DNA of 64,000 bases from Rutidosis leptorrhynchoides (GCF_046630445.1 NC_092341.1:26240001-26304000), one strand, 5' to 3'; numbered from the stretch's first letter, positions 22,115 through 34,233 are shown. The notes: a model not told the origin generated them from the sequence alone. Made by a program: numbers and translations.

Positions 22115-25100
22115 CTGAAAAAACATGATTTAAATCAAATTTTATAATCACCGAAAATATAAAGGTTGCAAAACTCGCTACTCGGAGAGTACTCGATCGG
22201 GACTTTGGAGGGAGTAACCGGCAATTCGGGGATTAATCGGATTGAATTTTTTTCTATACATTTAAATAATAAATTTCAAAACTATCTGTAAAATGTAGAA
22301 AAAAAAGCGTAAACATAAACTTTAACATAAATGTCATAAACATAAACATAATCATTCATTCGTTCAAAAACTCGATTTCTGGTTGAAATACATGTTAAAA
22401 TGTTAGACCAATTTCGACTTTGACCACCAAATCTGATTTTGACCCATTAACCGAAGTTGACTAATAAATTAAACGGATTTTAAAAAATCAGATCAGTTTG
22501 TTCTTAAAAAGGAGTCATCCGGGTTTTTACAACAGTGGACTACCATATAATTCATAAAACGGTGTCTGCTTTGTTCTGGATAGATAATTAGGCATCAGAA
22601 TCATGCAAATTAATGCTAATTATTGAAGTGTATATTTCTTTCTAAAATAAGCAGATAAGCAGTCCAGAATTGGTGCTTAGATTTGCTTGTGTGCGGTTGC
22701 TTACAATAAAAATAAAAATAAAAATTGACTGATAAATATCATGACTGTAATCAACTCAGAAAAAAAGACCCTTCCAACTCATTTACTTATGAACAGGCTG
22801 ATTTATGTATTGTGTTTTGACTCAAACAGGTTAAAACAAAAAATCGACCCGTTTGACCAGCAAACCCAACCCAAATTGCCCATCTAGCCACTTTGACTCG
22901 CAAGGAATCATACTGATAATAAACAATTACCTTACAAAATACTCCGAAACAACGCCTCCACCAAGACGTCCGAGAAAATTTCCGAAACTGAATAGACTCA
23001 ACAGTGTAGTCGTATCATCAAACCCAAGCGAAACTCCAATTTGGGCCAAATTATTAAGAACAGTAACACCCGACCCAACACCAAGAAAATAAACAAACCA
23101 CAAAAGCCAAAAATCGGCCTTCACAACTGCTTCACGAAACGTAAAATCCTCACCTCTTCTCGGTCTCCTTTTCTTCTTAAGTTTTATCGCACCTTCTCCA
23201 ACCGCGAGTAGCACATCCACCTCCGACATACCTTCACCGTCGTTAAGTTTCGTTAAATTCGTATCGGACGATGACGGAGTCATTAACGGATCCATAACGG
23301 TCGTTAAATTATCTGAAGAACTAACGGGTCGGTTAAATTTCTTGCTCGATGGGAATAAAGTCATCTTAACGGGAATCGCAAGAGGCGCAACTAAAAGAAC
23401 CACCATAATCACAACAAATGTGTACGATAATGTATCACTTATAGTCATAACGTCTTTCAATATCGTGGTTGTTAATAAAAAAACCGCAAGAAAAAGACTT
23501 GCGATTTGTGTGAATAGAAAATGGGCGGTTTCGGACGGGTCGGCTTCGGAAGCAGGAGTACATGGGCGAACGTAATACATTAAAGCTAAACATATAATAG
23601 GGATCCCGAGTGTAAAGAAGAGTAATAAAGAAGACGCTGATCCTTTTAGCACCATTGTATAAACCTCGGTGAAAACTGCAGCACTGAGTCCAACATAACC
23701 TTTTAGAATACCGGCAACTGTACCCCGACTGAGCGGGAAATTACGCATGTTGGTTACGAGCACTGCGGTCCCCAACCATGCACTGCTGTTGGTCGCAACA
23801 ACAAGCGCAATCCATAACTGAAAAGAAAACGAAAAGTTCCATATATTTAGAGTTATATTTAATACACCAAGATATAGAGACTATAATGTAAAAAGGCAAC
23901 TACATGATTCCCAGACTTTGATATGATAAGCCTATAGAATTGGTTATTTTGATACATATAGAAATAATAGCATAACGTATGATGAATTATACTCAAAAGA
24001 CAAAGCATTTAAGCTATTCTATAATGGGTTCGCAGTTAGTCGCCGAGTACCCAGTTTTTGCAACTCGGGGAGTACTCAACGAGTACTCGGTCAAAACTCG
24101 GGATTACTCGTAAAATCGGTCAAAGTCATACTTGGTCTAAAGGGAACGAAACCAAAACAAGAGAGAGAGCTGGGGTTAAAGATGAGATGGCACGGTTCCA
24201 GCTTTCCCTGTTTGATCAGGTGGCAGCTGTCGGGAACATCCGAGTACTCCCTAAAGAGTCTCGACCGATAACCCCAAAGGGTTGGTTGAGTGGTTGGGTG
24301 CTAGGGAATCTCCAAAGGAGACCCAGGTTCAATCCCCGCCAACCTCACTTTGGGACCTTGCCTTTCAAAAAAAAAAGTCTCGACCGAGTACTTCGAGTAG
24401 CGATTTTTGCAACCTTGTTCTATATAAATGAGTCATAATACAATAAATTATAGATATACAACTACCCAATTCCTGATATACTTATTAATTTAATATGACC
24501 AGTGTTGTAAATCTCGTTATTTCTCCTCGGGATCTCTCCGAGATCTCGTTTTTGGAAACGAGCCGAGACGAGATGTCCATCTCCCGAGATTTCCCGGTGA
24601 ACGGGGTCAAACTTGGTCAAAGCAACGATTTCTCGGATTTACTCGCTCATTTCTCGGATTTTCTCATAAAATCTCGGATATTCACTTAAAATCTCGGATT
24701 TTCTCGCTCATTTCTCGGATTTCTTGTAAAATCAAGAAGTATACCCATATGATAATCTATATGGGTATGTAGAATACTGAATATTTTGAAGAAAAAATGT
24801 TGTAACTGAAGAAAATTAAAATCACATAAAGTCAACAAGTTCAAGCTAAAGAATCATACCCTAAACCATAAAATCTAAATTGGCCGATAGAAAATTGGAT
24901 ATTTTGATAGATAATAACATTCTAAACAAGAAACAAAATCGAGATGCATTAAGCGCAAGAATCCATACCCTACTGCTAAAATCGAAATGGGAAGGTGAAA
25001 AATTCATTCCTTTGAAAAGACAGTTACAATAAAGTTCTAACTGGAAATATAATCAAGATTCATAAAGATAACACATCTTCGTGTTCAACAAACGTACCCT

Positions 25101-25840
25101 AAAGATAAATTTTAATTGGGTGGTAAAATTTCAATTTGTTGATCAGAAATGTAAATAAATTAAAATTTCAAGATGCACAAGATAACATTTTTAAGCTTGA
25201 AAAAAGCCTAAATGGGTAGGTTAAAAACTCAATTTTTTTATAAGAAACGTATAAAAATGTAACAAAATCAAGATGCATAAAGATAACATTTTTAAGCTCG
25301 GAATTGTAGAATCATACCCTAATGATCAAAATCTAAATGGATTTAGGTACAAAATTCAATTTCTTGATGTAGCAATTCCAACAGGAAACAAAATCAAGAT
25401 GCATGTAGATCACATTTCAAACCTCAAGAAACGTACCCTAATGATAAAATCTAATTGGGTAACAAAAAAAATTAAATATTTTAATGAAAAATGTTAAAAA
25501 GGAGCTTATTACTTACAACCCAGTAAGGCATATTGTGAACTGTTTCACTAACAGCAAGCCAAATGACACCATAACCAAAAAAAGAAGCAAGAACACCGAT
25601 TGAGAGAACAACCCATGGTGGGTATTTATTAGATGCAATGCCCGGAAGTATACCAACATTTTCCCCAAAATCATTTGCAACACCAAGAATTGTAAGTTGT
25701 TGTTGTGATAAACCCAATACTGATTTCAAAGCATGTGAGTAAAGTGGGAATGAGTAAGCGTTGCCGGAAGCAATCTGGACCCACACGGCGGCTGCTAGAC
25801 CCACCCACGGTGGCCGGCTTCCTGCTTTTAACTCCGGCAT
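21649..25840 (-). CDS. Nodulin-like / NFD4-type major facilitator transporter, three exons
   Basis: Minus-strand exons 25840-25517, 23817-22931 and 22114-21649 total 1677 nt, giving 558 residues plus stop, the usual size of this plant family. Exon 1 opens MPELKAGSRPPWVGLAAAVW and carries the N-terminal nodulin-like helices. Exon 2 contains SAWLGTAVLVTNMRNFPLSRG and TVAGILKGYVGLSAAVFTEV, both strong family signatures. Exon 3 holds the last helices and a C-terminal tail. Splice sites are GTAAGT / TTTTCAG for intron 1 and GTAATT / TTTTTCAG for intron 2, with a phase break inside an Arg codon at the second. Twelve membrane helices with a long charged loop after helix 6 (SSSKKF...KKKRRPRRGEDF) are expected. 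The protein is a membrane transporter; the substrate is unknown for this relative of NUCLEAR FUSION DEFECTIVE 4. It looks intact, although both introns are full of repeats. Confidence 0.9.
22162..22547. mobile_element. MITE-like unit in intron 2 of the transporter
   Basis: Left end AAGGTTGCAAAACTC and right end GGGTTTTTACAACAGTG form inverted repeats of the same kind as the unit at 2789-3222. Inside are CTCGCTACTCGGAGAGTACTCG and later ATTTCGACTTTGACC. No clear target duplication is visible, which suggests age. The rest of intron 2 (22548-22930) is AT-rich with no feature I can name. Confidence 0.5.
22931..23817 (-). CDS. Exon 2 of the transporter (887 nt)
   Basis: Opens LWIALVVATNSSAW after a CTTTTCAG acceptor and ends ...EYFV plus two bases of an Arg codon before GTAATT. 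It contains the helices around VTNMRNFPLSRG, the RPCTPASEADPSE loop, the long Ser/Thr-rich then Lys/Arg-rich central loop, and the C-half entry EAVVKADFWLLWFVYFLGVG with GSGVTVLNNLAQIG. Confidence 0.88.
24020..24423. mobile_element. Repeat unit of CGAGTACTCG words in intron 1, host of a SINE
   Basis: The unit ends with GATTTTTGCAACCTTG, the same terminus as the MITE at 2789-3222, and contains repeated CGAGTACTC and GGTCAAA words. The left border is uncertain (about 24020-24060). It was later hit by the SINE at 24269-24375. Confidence 0.5.
24269..24375 (+). mobile_element. SINE with 12-bp target duplication
   Basis: A 107-bp body contains GTTGGTTGAGTGGT (A-box-like) and GGTTCAATCCC (B box of a tRNA-type polymerase III promoter) and ends GCCTTTCAAAAAAAAAA. 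It is framed by exact 12-bp duplications AGTCTCGACCGA (24257-24268, 24376-24387). All SINE hallmarks are visible. The perfect duplication indicates a fairly recent insertion. Confidence 0.85.
24491..24745. mobile_element. Third GTGTTGTAAA-type unit in intron 1
   Basis: Starts AGTGTTGTAAATCTCG, like the MITE at 2789. It is made of repeated TCTCGGATT and ACTCGCTCATT words and contains CAAACTTGGTCAAAG. The right end is not clear. It probably belongs to the same loose family. Confidence 0.45.
24830..25495. repeat. Degenerate minisatellite in intron 1 of the transporter
   Basis: About six imperfect copies of a 100-125-bp unit with the words AAATCAAGATGCATAAAGATAAC, TCATACCCTAATGAT and AAAATCTAAATGG, spaced near 24937, 25050, 25166, 25265 and 25390. 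The array reaches to within about 20 bases of the 5' splice site of exon 1. Confidence 0.7.
25517..25840 (-). CDS. Exon 1 of the transporter (108 codons)
   Basis: Starts at the ATG 25840-25838 and ends with ...NMPYWV before GTAAGT (25516-25511). It includes the conserved GNAYSFPLYSHALKSVLGLS segment after the first helix and GVANDFGENVGILPG in the next loop and helix, both typical for nodulin-like MFS proteins. No better upstream ATG exists in frame. Confidence 0.88.
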
Positions 25841-27180
25841 CGCATATGTGATGAAATTATGTAGAGGAAGAAAAGAATGGAATAGCTTTTAAAAGATTTT
25901 TATCGGAGGTTTGTGCTTTTGGACAAAAAGTCACTGTTTTTAAGCTTATTTTAATTTTCATTTAATTTTAACTTTTGTTTTCTTTTATTTATTTATTTAT
26001 TTTAAATTAATTTATTTATTCATTCTTATGGAGTATTACCATTTGCACTAAAGTCGAGGACCATTTGAGATGCAGAGAGGCAAGTTTTCAAATCGATTAC
26101 GGTGACCATAAAATACGGAGTACGTTTTTTTTAAGAGTAAAAAAACAATTGTGTTTTCATATTTGGCTTTGTTAATGCTTGCCCTGTAAAACATATGTTA
26201 AATTAAAAGGGCATTTAATGAACTCGAACTTTTTTTAAACATTAGAATTTACATTTAATACTTTACATTTAATACTTTACATTTAATACTTATTAATTCA
26301 ATTTAAAGGTAACTATGTTATGCGCGTACTAAATGCACTTTACTTTCTAATAATTAAGAAAATTTTGAGTTCATTAATTGCGCCATAATGTATGTCATGA
26401 GAACATACGTTAGCAAAAAACTTTCGATTTACCTAGAATTATATCTTTACTCTTTATTTTTTTTAAACTTATACTAGTCGTCCCTATAAATTAGATTAAA
26501 TTTCACCAATTGTTCTAGTTTTTCATAAATTTTAAATTATAAACTATAAATATAACTAATTATGGTGAGACCTGCCACTGTTCACAGTGGCACACATGTA
26601 ATTTTGCACCCCTTCGTGGGTAAAACGGTCATTTGCTTGCCTTTCAAAAAAAAGGTCATTTGCCATATTTAAAAAAAAAAAGTTTACGTTTTTATTACAA
26701 ACTTTTTTCACTTCCTTTCAATTCCTTTATTTGTGAAAAAAATCAATTAACCACCGACTGTTAACCGATTGAAACTACCCTACAGCGAAGCACGTGCATG
26801 TTTTCCTCGTTACACTCAATGTCCATGACTTATATACAAGTATACATCGATAGTCTATTACTTGTTCAAGATGTGCATTAATAAGAACCACCCATCAGCG
26901 TACACTTTTAGATATGTCAGAGACAATCAATGTATTTAAAAGACGGTGATCTTTAGCGTAACTTCTTAAAACCGTAGAAGACTATCACTATAACTTTTAA
27001 AGACAAACATAGTTGGTGTAATTTCATATAAAAGAGAAGAACTATTAGTATTAATTACTTTTTTTACATTGAAAACAAAGTTACGCTCACAAAGATACTA
27101 ACTATATTGTTTTGTTTATATCATATTATAATAAAAAATAAAGAATAGATAAAGACTATAGAAAAAAGAAAAAAAAACAT
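25841..27180. other. Upstream region of the transporter gene
   Basis: AT-rich. It includes three copies of ACATTTAATACTT at 26251-26292, two TACGGAGTA-like words (26029 diverged, 26114 exact) and the micro-SINE at 26637-26653. No gene is seen. The transporter promoter should lie in the first few hundred bases, but no convincing TATA box stands out. Confidence 0.45.
26637..26653 (+). mobile_element. 17-bp SINE tail with 10-bp target duplication
   Basis: TTGCCTTTCAAAAAAAA lies between two exact copies of GGTCATTTGC (26627-26636 and 26654-26663). The inserted bases equal the last bases of the SINE at 24269-24375 (TTGCCTTTC plus A tail). It is best read as an extreme 5'-truncated SINE insertion. 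Confidence 0.65.
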
Positions 27181-27852
27181 ACCCGATCCTGAACCTACTC
27201 CCCAACCTTTAGCCTCTACCCCACCACTCGCGCCTACCCATCCTATGTTGACCCGCTCTCGTGCTGGTATTACGAGACCCGTTCAATGTCTAAACCTTCA
27301 TGTTACCAATATTTCTCCCATTCCCAAATCCTACTCCTAAGCCCTCAACGATCCTTAATGGCAATGTGTTATGCACAATGAATATAATGTTTTGATTAAG
27401 AACCATGCTCGGACCCTTGTGCCCTGACTTATGGAAGCGAACATCGTGCGTTCAATGTGGCTTTTTCGCCAAAAGTATAACGCAAATGGTACCCCAAGTT
27501 GCTACAAAACACACCTTGTTTCTAATGGGCGTAGTCAACATCTTGGAATTGATTGTTGACTTTCGGTCCGGTGGTTAAACCGGCCACTATTCATATTGTT
27601 CTCAGCCTTGCGCTTTCTCGAAAATGATCTATTCATCAGCTTGACGTCAAGAACGATTTTCTTAATGGTAATCCTGCGGAGATCGTTTACATGCATTAGC
27701 CTCCTGGTTTCGGGACCCAAACCACCCATATTATGTCAACCACGTGTCTGGTTTTAGCGTTTTTCTACTTTGGCTAAATGGGCGGGCTTTGTTCACAGTC
27801 GTTACAACCCCCATCTTTATTCATTTATCATTGGGGTTCAGACATTGCTTAC

Positions 27853-28107
27853 TTTTTTTTTAATGACGAATTTGCATCAGCGGATCATTTATTTCAACGA
27901 CCCTCATCATTTGCACCCACACACGCTAGAAGAAAACTCCTACCCGGGTTGCTTGGCAACTAATCGCGGGACCTGAGTTGCTTGGCAACTAATCGCAGGA
28001 AATTGGAAAGAAAACCTTCCGCCCCCAGGAATTGAACCCGGGTTGCTTTGGCAACTATACGCGGGCCCTTCCACATCGAGGCTTAATACCGTTGAAGCAA
28101 ACGTTCG
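27853..28107 (-). mobile_element. Probable SINE inside copia H
   Basis: The left end is a T run at 27853-27861, a reversed A tail. On the minus strand GGTTCAATTCC (about 28030) matches a B box, and the head is near 28107. Copia sequence resumes directly on both sides. A short TTAC repeat may be the target duplication. Two near-copies of GTTGCTTGGCAACTAATCGC lie at 27948-27994. The A box is weak. Confidence 0.55.
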
Positions 28108-28145
28108 TTACTGCTATATGTTGATGTTATTGTCATGACTGCTTC

Positions 28146-29095
28146 TGTTGAGTCCCCAGAGTAATTAAGGATTTAATTATGACAAAACAGAATTTATTTG
28201 CACTAAAATGTAATGTGCAGCCAGCACAAGTTTGTTTATGTATAGACAGCAAATATTGCTGTGTCGAATGTCTAGTATGCTGCCTAGTCTACCCAGCACA
28301 AGGTAGACAGTATTCTTCGAATCAGCACAGGATGTGTACCCAGCAATTCAAGAATATCAAGTGACTCAGCATAGAAGAACCAGCATGGCTGGAAAGCAGC
28401 ATACAACACAAGACAGCTATGCTCCATTATAAGCATAGTAGTTTCCTTAGTGGTCTACATCAATTGTACTATTCAACAGAAGTCGAAGACAAAGTTGAAT
28501 AGAAAAGGACACACGTCGACGGCTGATAAGTGACCTTACAAGACCACGTGGGAATGCAGAAGTTTAACGCATGTGCACACATGTGTTATACTTTGTCAAC
28601 GCCTAGGAACACAACATTCTATTTGTTTAAACAAATAGTGGTGCCAAACCGAATTGGTGTGTTCCTGCCAATAGCTACCTAAGAGGAAAGAAGGGAGCAC
28701 GCTCTGACATATTTGTCCCCACAAGTACAGACATCCTATGTACCAGTGGACAATAGAACAAATACACGATTAATATGACCACTATAAATTGGTGTATCCA
28801 CTATTGTAACAACTAGTGGTGTGGGTTTATTTATTTAGTCTCCAAAACGTGTAATAGCTTTAAGAATATCCTCAATAGCTATAACTACGTAAATCTGTAT
28901 CAACCAACTATCATTCCGCCAAGGATAGTTGTAATTCTTTGTGATTCAATCAATAAAGAATAAACCGTTGAAAACTTACCTTTGACTCTATTTAATTTAC
29001 TTGTTTGGATACTAAACTGTCTTAACTGTTAAGTTAATTTAAAATTGTATTCACCCCCCTCTACAATACTCCTGTTGTTTATCACGGGACCAACA
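28146..29095 (+). mobile_element. Solo copia-type LTR, 950 bp, in copia H
   Basis: TGTTGAGTCCCC...GGGACCAACA with TG..CA ends, flanked by exact GCTTC duplications (28141-28145, 29096-29100). The copia reading of H continues across it. No internal region is present, so it is the product of LTR-LTR recombination. The family is not identified beyond a copia-like look. Shorter frames within it are not genes. Confidence 0.85.
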
Positions 29096-30025
29096 GCTTC
29101 TTCTACAGCTTTTCTTTATAGGGTTATACAGTCATTGCAGCAAGAGTTTTCTATGATGGATTTGGGACCGTTAAATTATTTCTTGGGGATATATATGACT
29201 CGTGATTCTTCTAGGATATTTCTTTCTCAGAAGAAATATGCCATTGAGATTCTTTAGTTTGCTGATATGCTTCAGTGTAATCCTTGCAAGACGTTTGTTG
29301 ACTTTAACTATAAAATTGGAGCTAAAGGGCCTATTGTATCTGACCCTACTTTATATCGTAGCCTTGCATGTGCTCTTCAATACGTCGTGTTCAACCCGAC
29401 ATTTCATATTCCATCCAACATGTTTGCCTATTTATGCATGATTCGCGTGAACCTCATTTCGCGACGGTCAAACGGATTTTGCGGTATGTTTGGGGGACAC
29501 TTGATCTTGGCCAACAACTGTTTGCTTCCTCGACCGATTCTCTTGTGGAGTACTCTGATATTGATTGTGCAGGCTGCCCCTCCACTCATCGGTCCACATC
29601 AGGATATTGTGTTTTTCTAGGACTTAATTTACTTACTTGGTCATCAAAGCATCAACACACTCGCTCACGAACCAGTGTTAAAGCTGAATATCGAGGTGTC
29701 GTCAATGCAGTAGCCTTTACTTGTTGGTTACACAACCTTCTTTGCGAAGTTCATTGCCTGCTGTTCTCGGCCACTCTCGTGTACTGTGATAATGTGAGCG
29801 CGGTTTACCTCTCGTCCAATCTATTCTGCATCAACGGACAAAACAGATTGAGATTGACATTCATTCTGTTCGTGATTTGGTTGCTTCGGGACATGTTCGA
29901 GTTCTTCATGTTCCTTCTCGGTACAAGTGTGCTTGATTTTTACGAAGGGCCTACCATCTTCTCTCTTTGAAGAATTTCGCTCCATATGGACCTTTCGCTC
30001 CTCTCTCGCTCCAACTGTGGGGAGT

Positions 30026-30475
30026 TGTTATATTATTATGTATGGGCTATTTGTTTGGCCATCTGCTTAGGCCCTTATCATTTATTATTGTATGCCCATA
30101 TATGTTCGTTGCTTGGACTCTTTCTAAGACACAAAACATAGTTGATTTCAGTTTGATAATTGTTATGTTTATAATTTGAGGAGACTATCAAATAAAAATG
30201 AAGTTGTTTATTGATTAAGAGATGATTTATATTAGACTATAGTATATTAGAATATGTTATTAGTTATGTTAAAATTGGTTTATCGCGATTGTATAGATGA
30301 GCCCGGTTTGTTAGGGTTTACCTACTTTTCTTATGTATTTGTAATCTATAAATAGTTATGTATTAATTTAGTACACCTTAGAGTTTTTAATGTTTAACAT
30401 ATATACACGTATAAACGAACTTTGGGGATTTACATAAATGGACATATACCAACTAACTAATAATATATTCTAACA
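30026..30475 (+). repeat. 3' LTR of copia H
   Basis: Starts TGTTATATTATTATG right after the polypurine tract and ends ATATATTCTAACA. It contains TATAAATAG at about 30348. The matching 5' LTR is not in the window, so age cannot be read. Confidence 0.65.
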
Positions 30476-31286
30476 CTACACTTGAATAATCTAAAGATTA
30501 ACACGGATTTGTGTTTCATTCAGCGTCCCTTGTGGCTCAGAAGTTACAAACAAAAGTATTTAATGTTGAATGATTCGGCATTTAACGTTGAATCACTTCA
30601 TAAAAGGCAATAAAATGCATCGTAAGTTGGACTCCTTTTTATTAAGTGGGCCCATTAACGATCTACGGTGACATTGGACCAGGTTGTCAACACACACATT
30701 GTTAAAAGGTTGATAATTTCTTAAGGTCCAACTGAACTTTCCATCTATCTAATTATATCACTACTACCTCTCAGGCTCTCAAGGACCATACATTTACAAT
30801 GAATATATGGATTCTGTATTGATGTCACCAAATAAAGAAAAGGAAATCTCAAAATTAGGTAACCTTTATGTTAAATAGAAGTTGGCCTATGAATCAAAAG
30901 ATTCACGTAATGTTCCAAAAAAAGATTCACGTGATGCTGTTACAATAAGTAATAATATAATTATCATGAGTCAAAAATAAGGATATAGCTACATTAACTA
31001 TCTTTGTAATTTCAATTTGAGCGGTAATTAGGCTTCACTAGGTTGTGATTGGGCCCAATTACGTTTATTTGGCCTGGGCATTAGACTTGTCTCGGGTTTA
31101 CACTTTTTTATGGTTCAAAGCAGAGAAATACTTTGATTTTTTGATCCGCTTTACGAATCGACTAAATCCAAAGTGAACATTCACTTTACGAATAAACAAG
31201 ATTCATCGTGAGTAAACTTCCGTGAGTGCACTAGGATGGATTCGAACCTGGAAACTTTAAGAGGGTTTTACCCTTTTTAATAGACC
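30476..31286. other. Intergenic, nothing assured
   Basis: AT-rich stretch without a gene. 30550-30600 has two copies of TTTAA(T/C)GTTGAAT(G/C)A; otherwise unremarkable. Confidence 0.45.
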
Positions 31287-31576
31287 AAGGTGCTGTTTGT
31301 TTTTAATATATTTTGGTGATCTGCGGATCATGTCTGTAAAAAAAATGTGATCTAAAGGTCTATATGCTGAATAGTGAAGACTGTTTATTTTTATGTCTGC
31401 AAAATACCTTAATTCTGTCTGCAACACTTAGAAGCATATTTCTAAGTCTGCGAGGCTGCAGACATAATAAAACATTATTTTATCTTATATATTCAGAAAA
31501 AACAAACTGTCTGCAGTTCTGCGAGCGTGAAAACATAAGTCATAATAAGATATGCAGTTATGAAAACAAACACCCA
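31287..31576. mobile_element. hAT-like MITE
   Basis: GGTGCTGTTTGTTTTTA on the left and TATGAAAACAAACACCC on the right are imperfect terminal inverted repeats of the TGTTTGTTTT kind seen in plant hAT MITEs. Several GTCTGCA words lie inside. I could not see an 8-bp target duplication, so the family call is tentative. Confidence 0.5.
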
Positions 31577-31864
31577 ATTTTTTTTTTATCACTAGACTAT
31601 CACAAAGTGATTTTAAAAGACTTTAATTATGTAACAAATGAAACAATAACTTGAAAGTTAAAACTACTTTATACATTCAAGTGTGAGAATAATACAACAC
31701 GATATAAAAGATTTTATTCAAAACTAATTCACGTTACTTTTTTAACGGTGATATTAAGGTTACTATCGGAGGCCATTAGTCACCTACCCGATCGTATCCA
31801 GGAAGTCACATGTCATGCTCATTTCCTACATTCGTTCGGAGGAAACCTCGGGATATTGCATCTA
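31577..31864. other. Intergenic before copia F
   Basis: AT-rich with a long T run at 31578-31589. No gene is seen. Confidence 0.4.
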
Positions 31865-33961
31865 AGGAAAATGAGAGAATTACACTGTGTGCCTTATTGA
31901 TTCATTCCCTTCAATATATATACATGAATACAATATCTTCTAGTATGTTCTCCCTAACAAACTTTGCTATATTTATGGAATTGATACATGATATAATATA
32001 CAAGATATCCTATACAAATAAGTAGTTTACCAAATATATACGGCTATTACTCTCCCGCAGTCGAAGTCTTCGGTAAAGATACGCAGAGACTGGATCGAAA
32101 TTCATCAAAGAGTAACGTTGGGAGACCCTTGGTAAAAATATCCGCGATTTGATAACGAGTTGGAACGTGTAGAATACGAACCGGCCCTTTTGCAACTTTT
32201 TCCCCGAACAAAATGGATATCCATCTCAATGTGTTTAGTACGCTGGTGGTGAACACGACTACCTGAAAGATAGCTGGCACTTAGATTATCGCAAAAAACA
32301 AGTGTAGCATTCTGAATTGAACAATGTAACTCTAGGGGGAGATTACATAGCCAGCACGACTCAGCTACGACATTAGCCACACCTCGGTATTCGGCTTCTG
32401 CACTTGAGCGAGATAGAGTAGTTTGACGTTTAGAAGACCAAGAAATCAAGTTGTCACCAAAGTAGACACAATAAGCCGAAGTTGATCGCCTATTGTCGGT
32501 ACATCCACCCCAATCTGCATCTGTGTAAGCAACAAGAGTGTTGGTAGAGGACTGGGTTAGATGCAGCCCCAGATGCAACGTGCCTTAGAGATAATGTATA
32601 ATGCGTTTTAAGGCGTTCATGTGGGGGTCTTTTGGATCATGCATGTGTAGACAAACTTGTTGTACGGCGTATGATATATCCGGTCTAGTAAACGTTAAAT
32701 ATTGCAATGCACCAGCTAATCTTCTATATTTGGTGGGATCGGCATAGGGTCTTCCTTGTTTCGAACTTAACTTGCGATTAGTGTTAACAGGAGTGGAAAC
32801 AGGATTGCAATCCGTAAGACCTTCACATTTGATAATGGATTGAGTGTATGCCGTTTGGTTCATAAACAAGCCTGTTGATGTTCGTGTAACCGAGATTCCC
32901 AAGAATGAATGGAGAGGGCCGAGGTTCTTCATAGCAAATTCACTAGATAACCAAAACACTAGTCGTAACCGTAGGTTCTCATTAGAAGCAGTAAGAATGA
33001 TGTCATCAACGTACAATAAAAGATAAGCGGTGTCGTTTCCATGATGATATATAAAAAGAGAACGGTCACATTTACTATTAACGAAACCAATAGTTTTGGC
33101 GTATTCCGCAAATCGTTGGTACCAAACAAGTGGTGCTTGTTTGAGCCCATAAAGAGAACGCTTAAGAAGACATACATGATTTGGAAACCTAGAGTCCCGA
33201 AATCCGAACGGTTGGTACATGTAAACTGTTTCCTTGAGATTACCATGCAAGAAAGCGTTTTTCATATCCAATTGGTGAATTTTCCAAGACTTTGAAACCG
33301 CAATGTTGAGGACCATTCTAATAGTAGCCGGTTTAACAACCGGACTAAAGGTTTCGTGACAATCAATACCAGGAGTTTGAGAGCGCCCATCTCCAACTAA
33401 TCGAGCTTTGTACCTTTCAAAGGAACCATCCGATTTCGTTTTATGTCTGAAAATCCATATAGATCGTATAACCTGCATGTTAGATAAACGAGGAACAAGC
33501 ACCCAAGTATTATTTTCCATAAAAGCCTTATATTCGTCGGTCATAGCCTGTTTCCATTTGGGATCAGCGAGGGCTGCTTTTGGGTTGGAAGGAAGAGGTG
33601 AGATAGACATGGTAGCGGAGAGATTAAAGGGAGTTTTGGGTTTTACAATACCTGACATGCTACGTGTATGTATGGTTCGGGTAAGGACGGAAGGAGATGG
33701 AGATTGCTTGGGACTAGATTCAGTCGAAGATGTTTCAGAATGTGTTGGGCTTGCGGAATTATTTGATGGACTTTGAGGAGATGAAGTGGGCTGTGATTGG
33801 GAAGAGTTAGATGGACTATTAATATGTGGTGAGGTTGGTGGACTATTTTGATTAGTTGGGCCAAGAGGGCCTGTGGTGGTGGTGGGATTTTCATGAGTGG
33901 GGAGGATTGAATTGTATAAAATAGGATAACTCGTCAGTAAAGACTTTGTAAGAGGTGGTTT

Positions 33962-34233
33962 TGTAACACCCCAGCTTAACATGACCACAATATTGTCCGC
34001 TTTGCCCGCAGGCGCACGGCTTTTTCTTGGCGACCACACACGAGAAGCACTTTCCCAGGAGGTCACCCATCCTGGTAGTGCTCTCGCCCGAGCACACTTA
34101 ACCACAACGTACTCGCACTTCTACTCAGCCTGTGATCCCAAAATGCGTGGTGTCATTTAAGCGTGAGTATTACCTTATAATCCCATGATCACTCATGTTC
34201 GTGGGCGATGTGGGATTTGCCTAGGGTGTTACA
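33962..34233 (-). repeat. Cassandra 3' LTR with 5S-like segment
   Basis: Read on the minus strand, the 5S-like segment spans about 34110-34030 and includes the region of the 5S internal control elements, so polymerase III start signals may be present. Confidence 0.85.

Larger units (their letters stand above)
27181..30475 (+). mobile_element. Copia relic H, 3' part only
   Basis: Plus-strand copia similarity runs from the start of reverse transcriptase (27260-27852) to RNase H and the C-terminus (29096-30000), then a GTGGGGAG polypurine tract and a 450-bp LTR (30026-30475). No 5' LTR, gag or integrase was found, so it is 5'-truncated. It is split by a SINE (27853-28107) and a solo LTR (28146-29095). 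Recognisable pieces include FLYRVIQSLQQEFSMMDLGP and LNYFLGIYMTRDS. Broken at many places and old. Confidence 0.8.

Noticed and set aside
27948-28050. A tRNA gene, because of GGTTCAATTCC and nearby paired words.
   Set aside because: No cloverleaf can be drawn and no anticodon arm found; the A-tail-like T run points to a SINE.
33408-33776. A 122-codon plus-strand frame with a regular look.
   Set aside because: It is the antisense shadow of the copia F pol region and has no independent support.
33990-34110. A 5S rRNA gene.
   Set aside because: The 5S-like part is incomplete and lies within both LTRs of a TRIM with target duplications; it is Cassandra.
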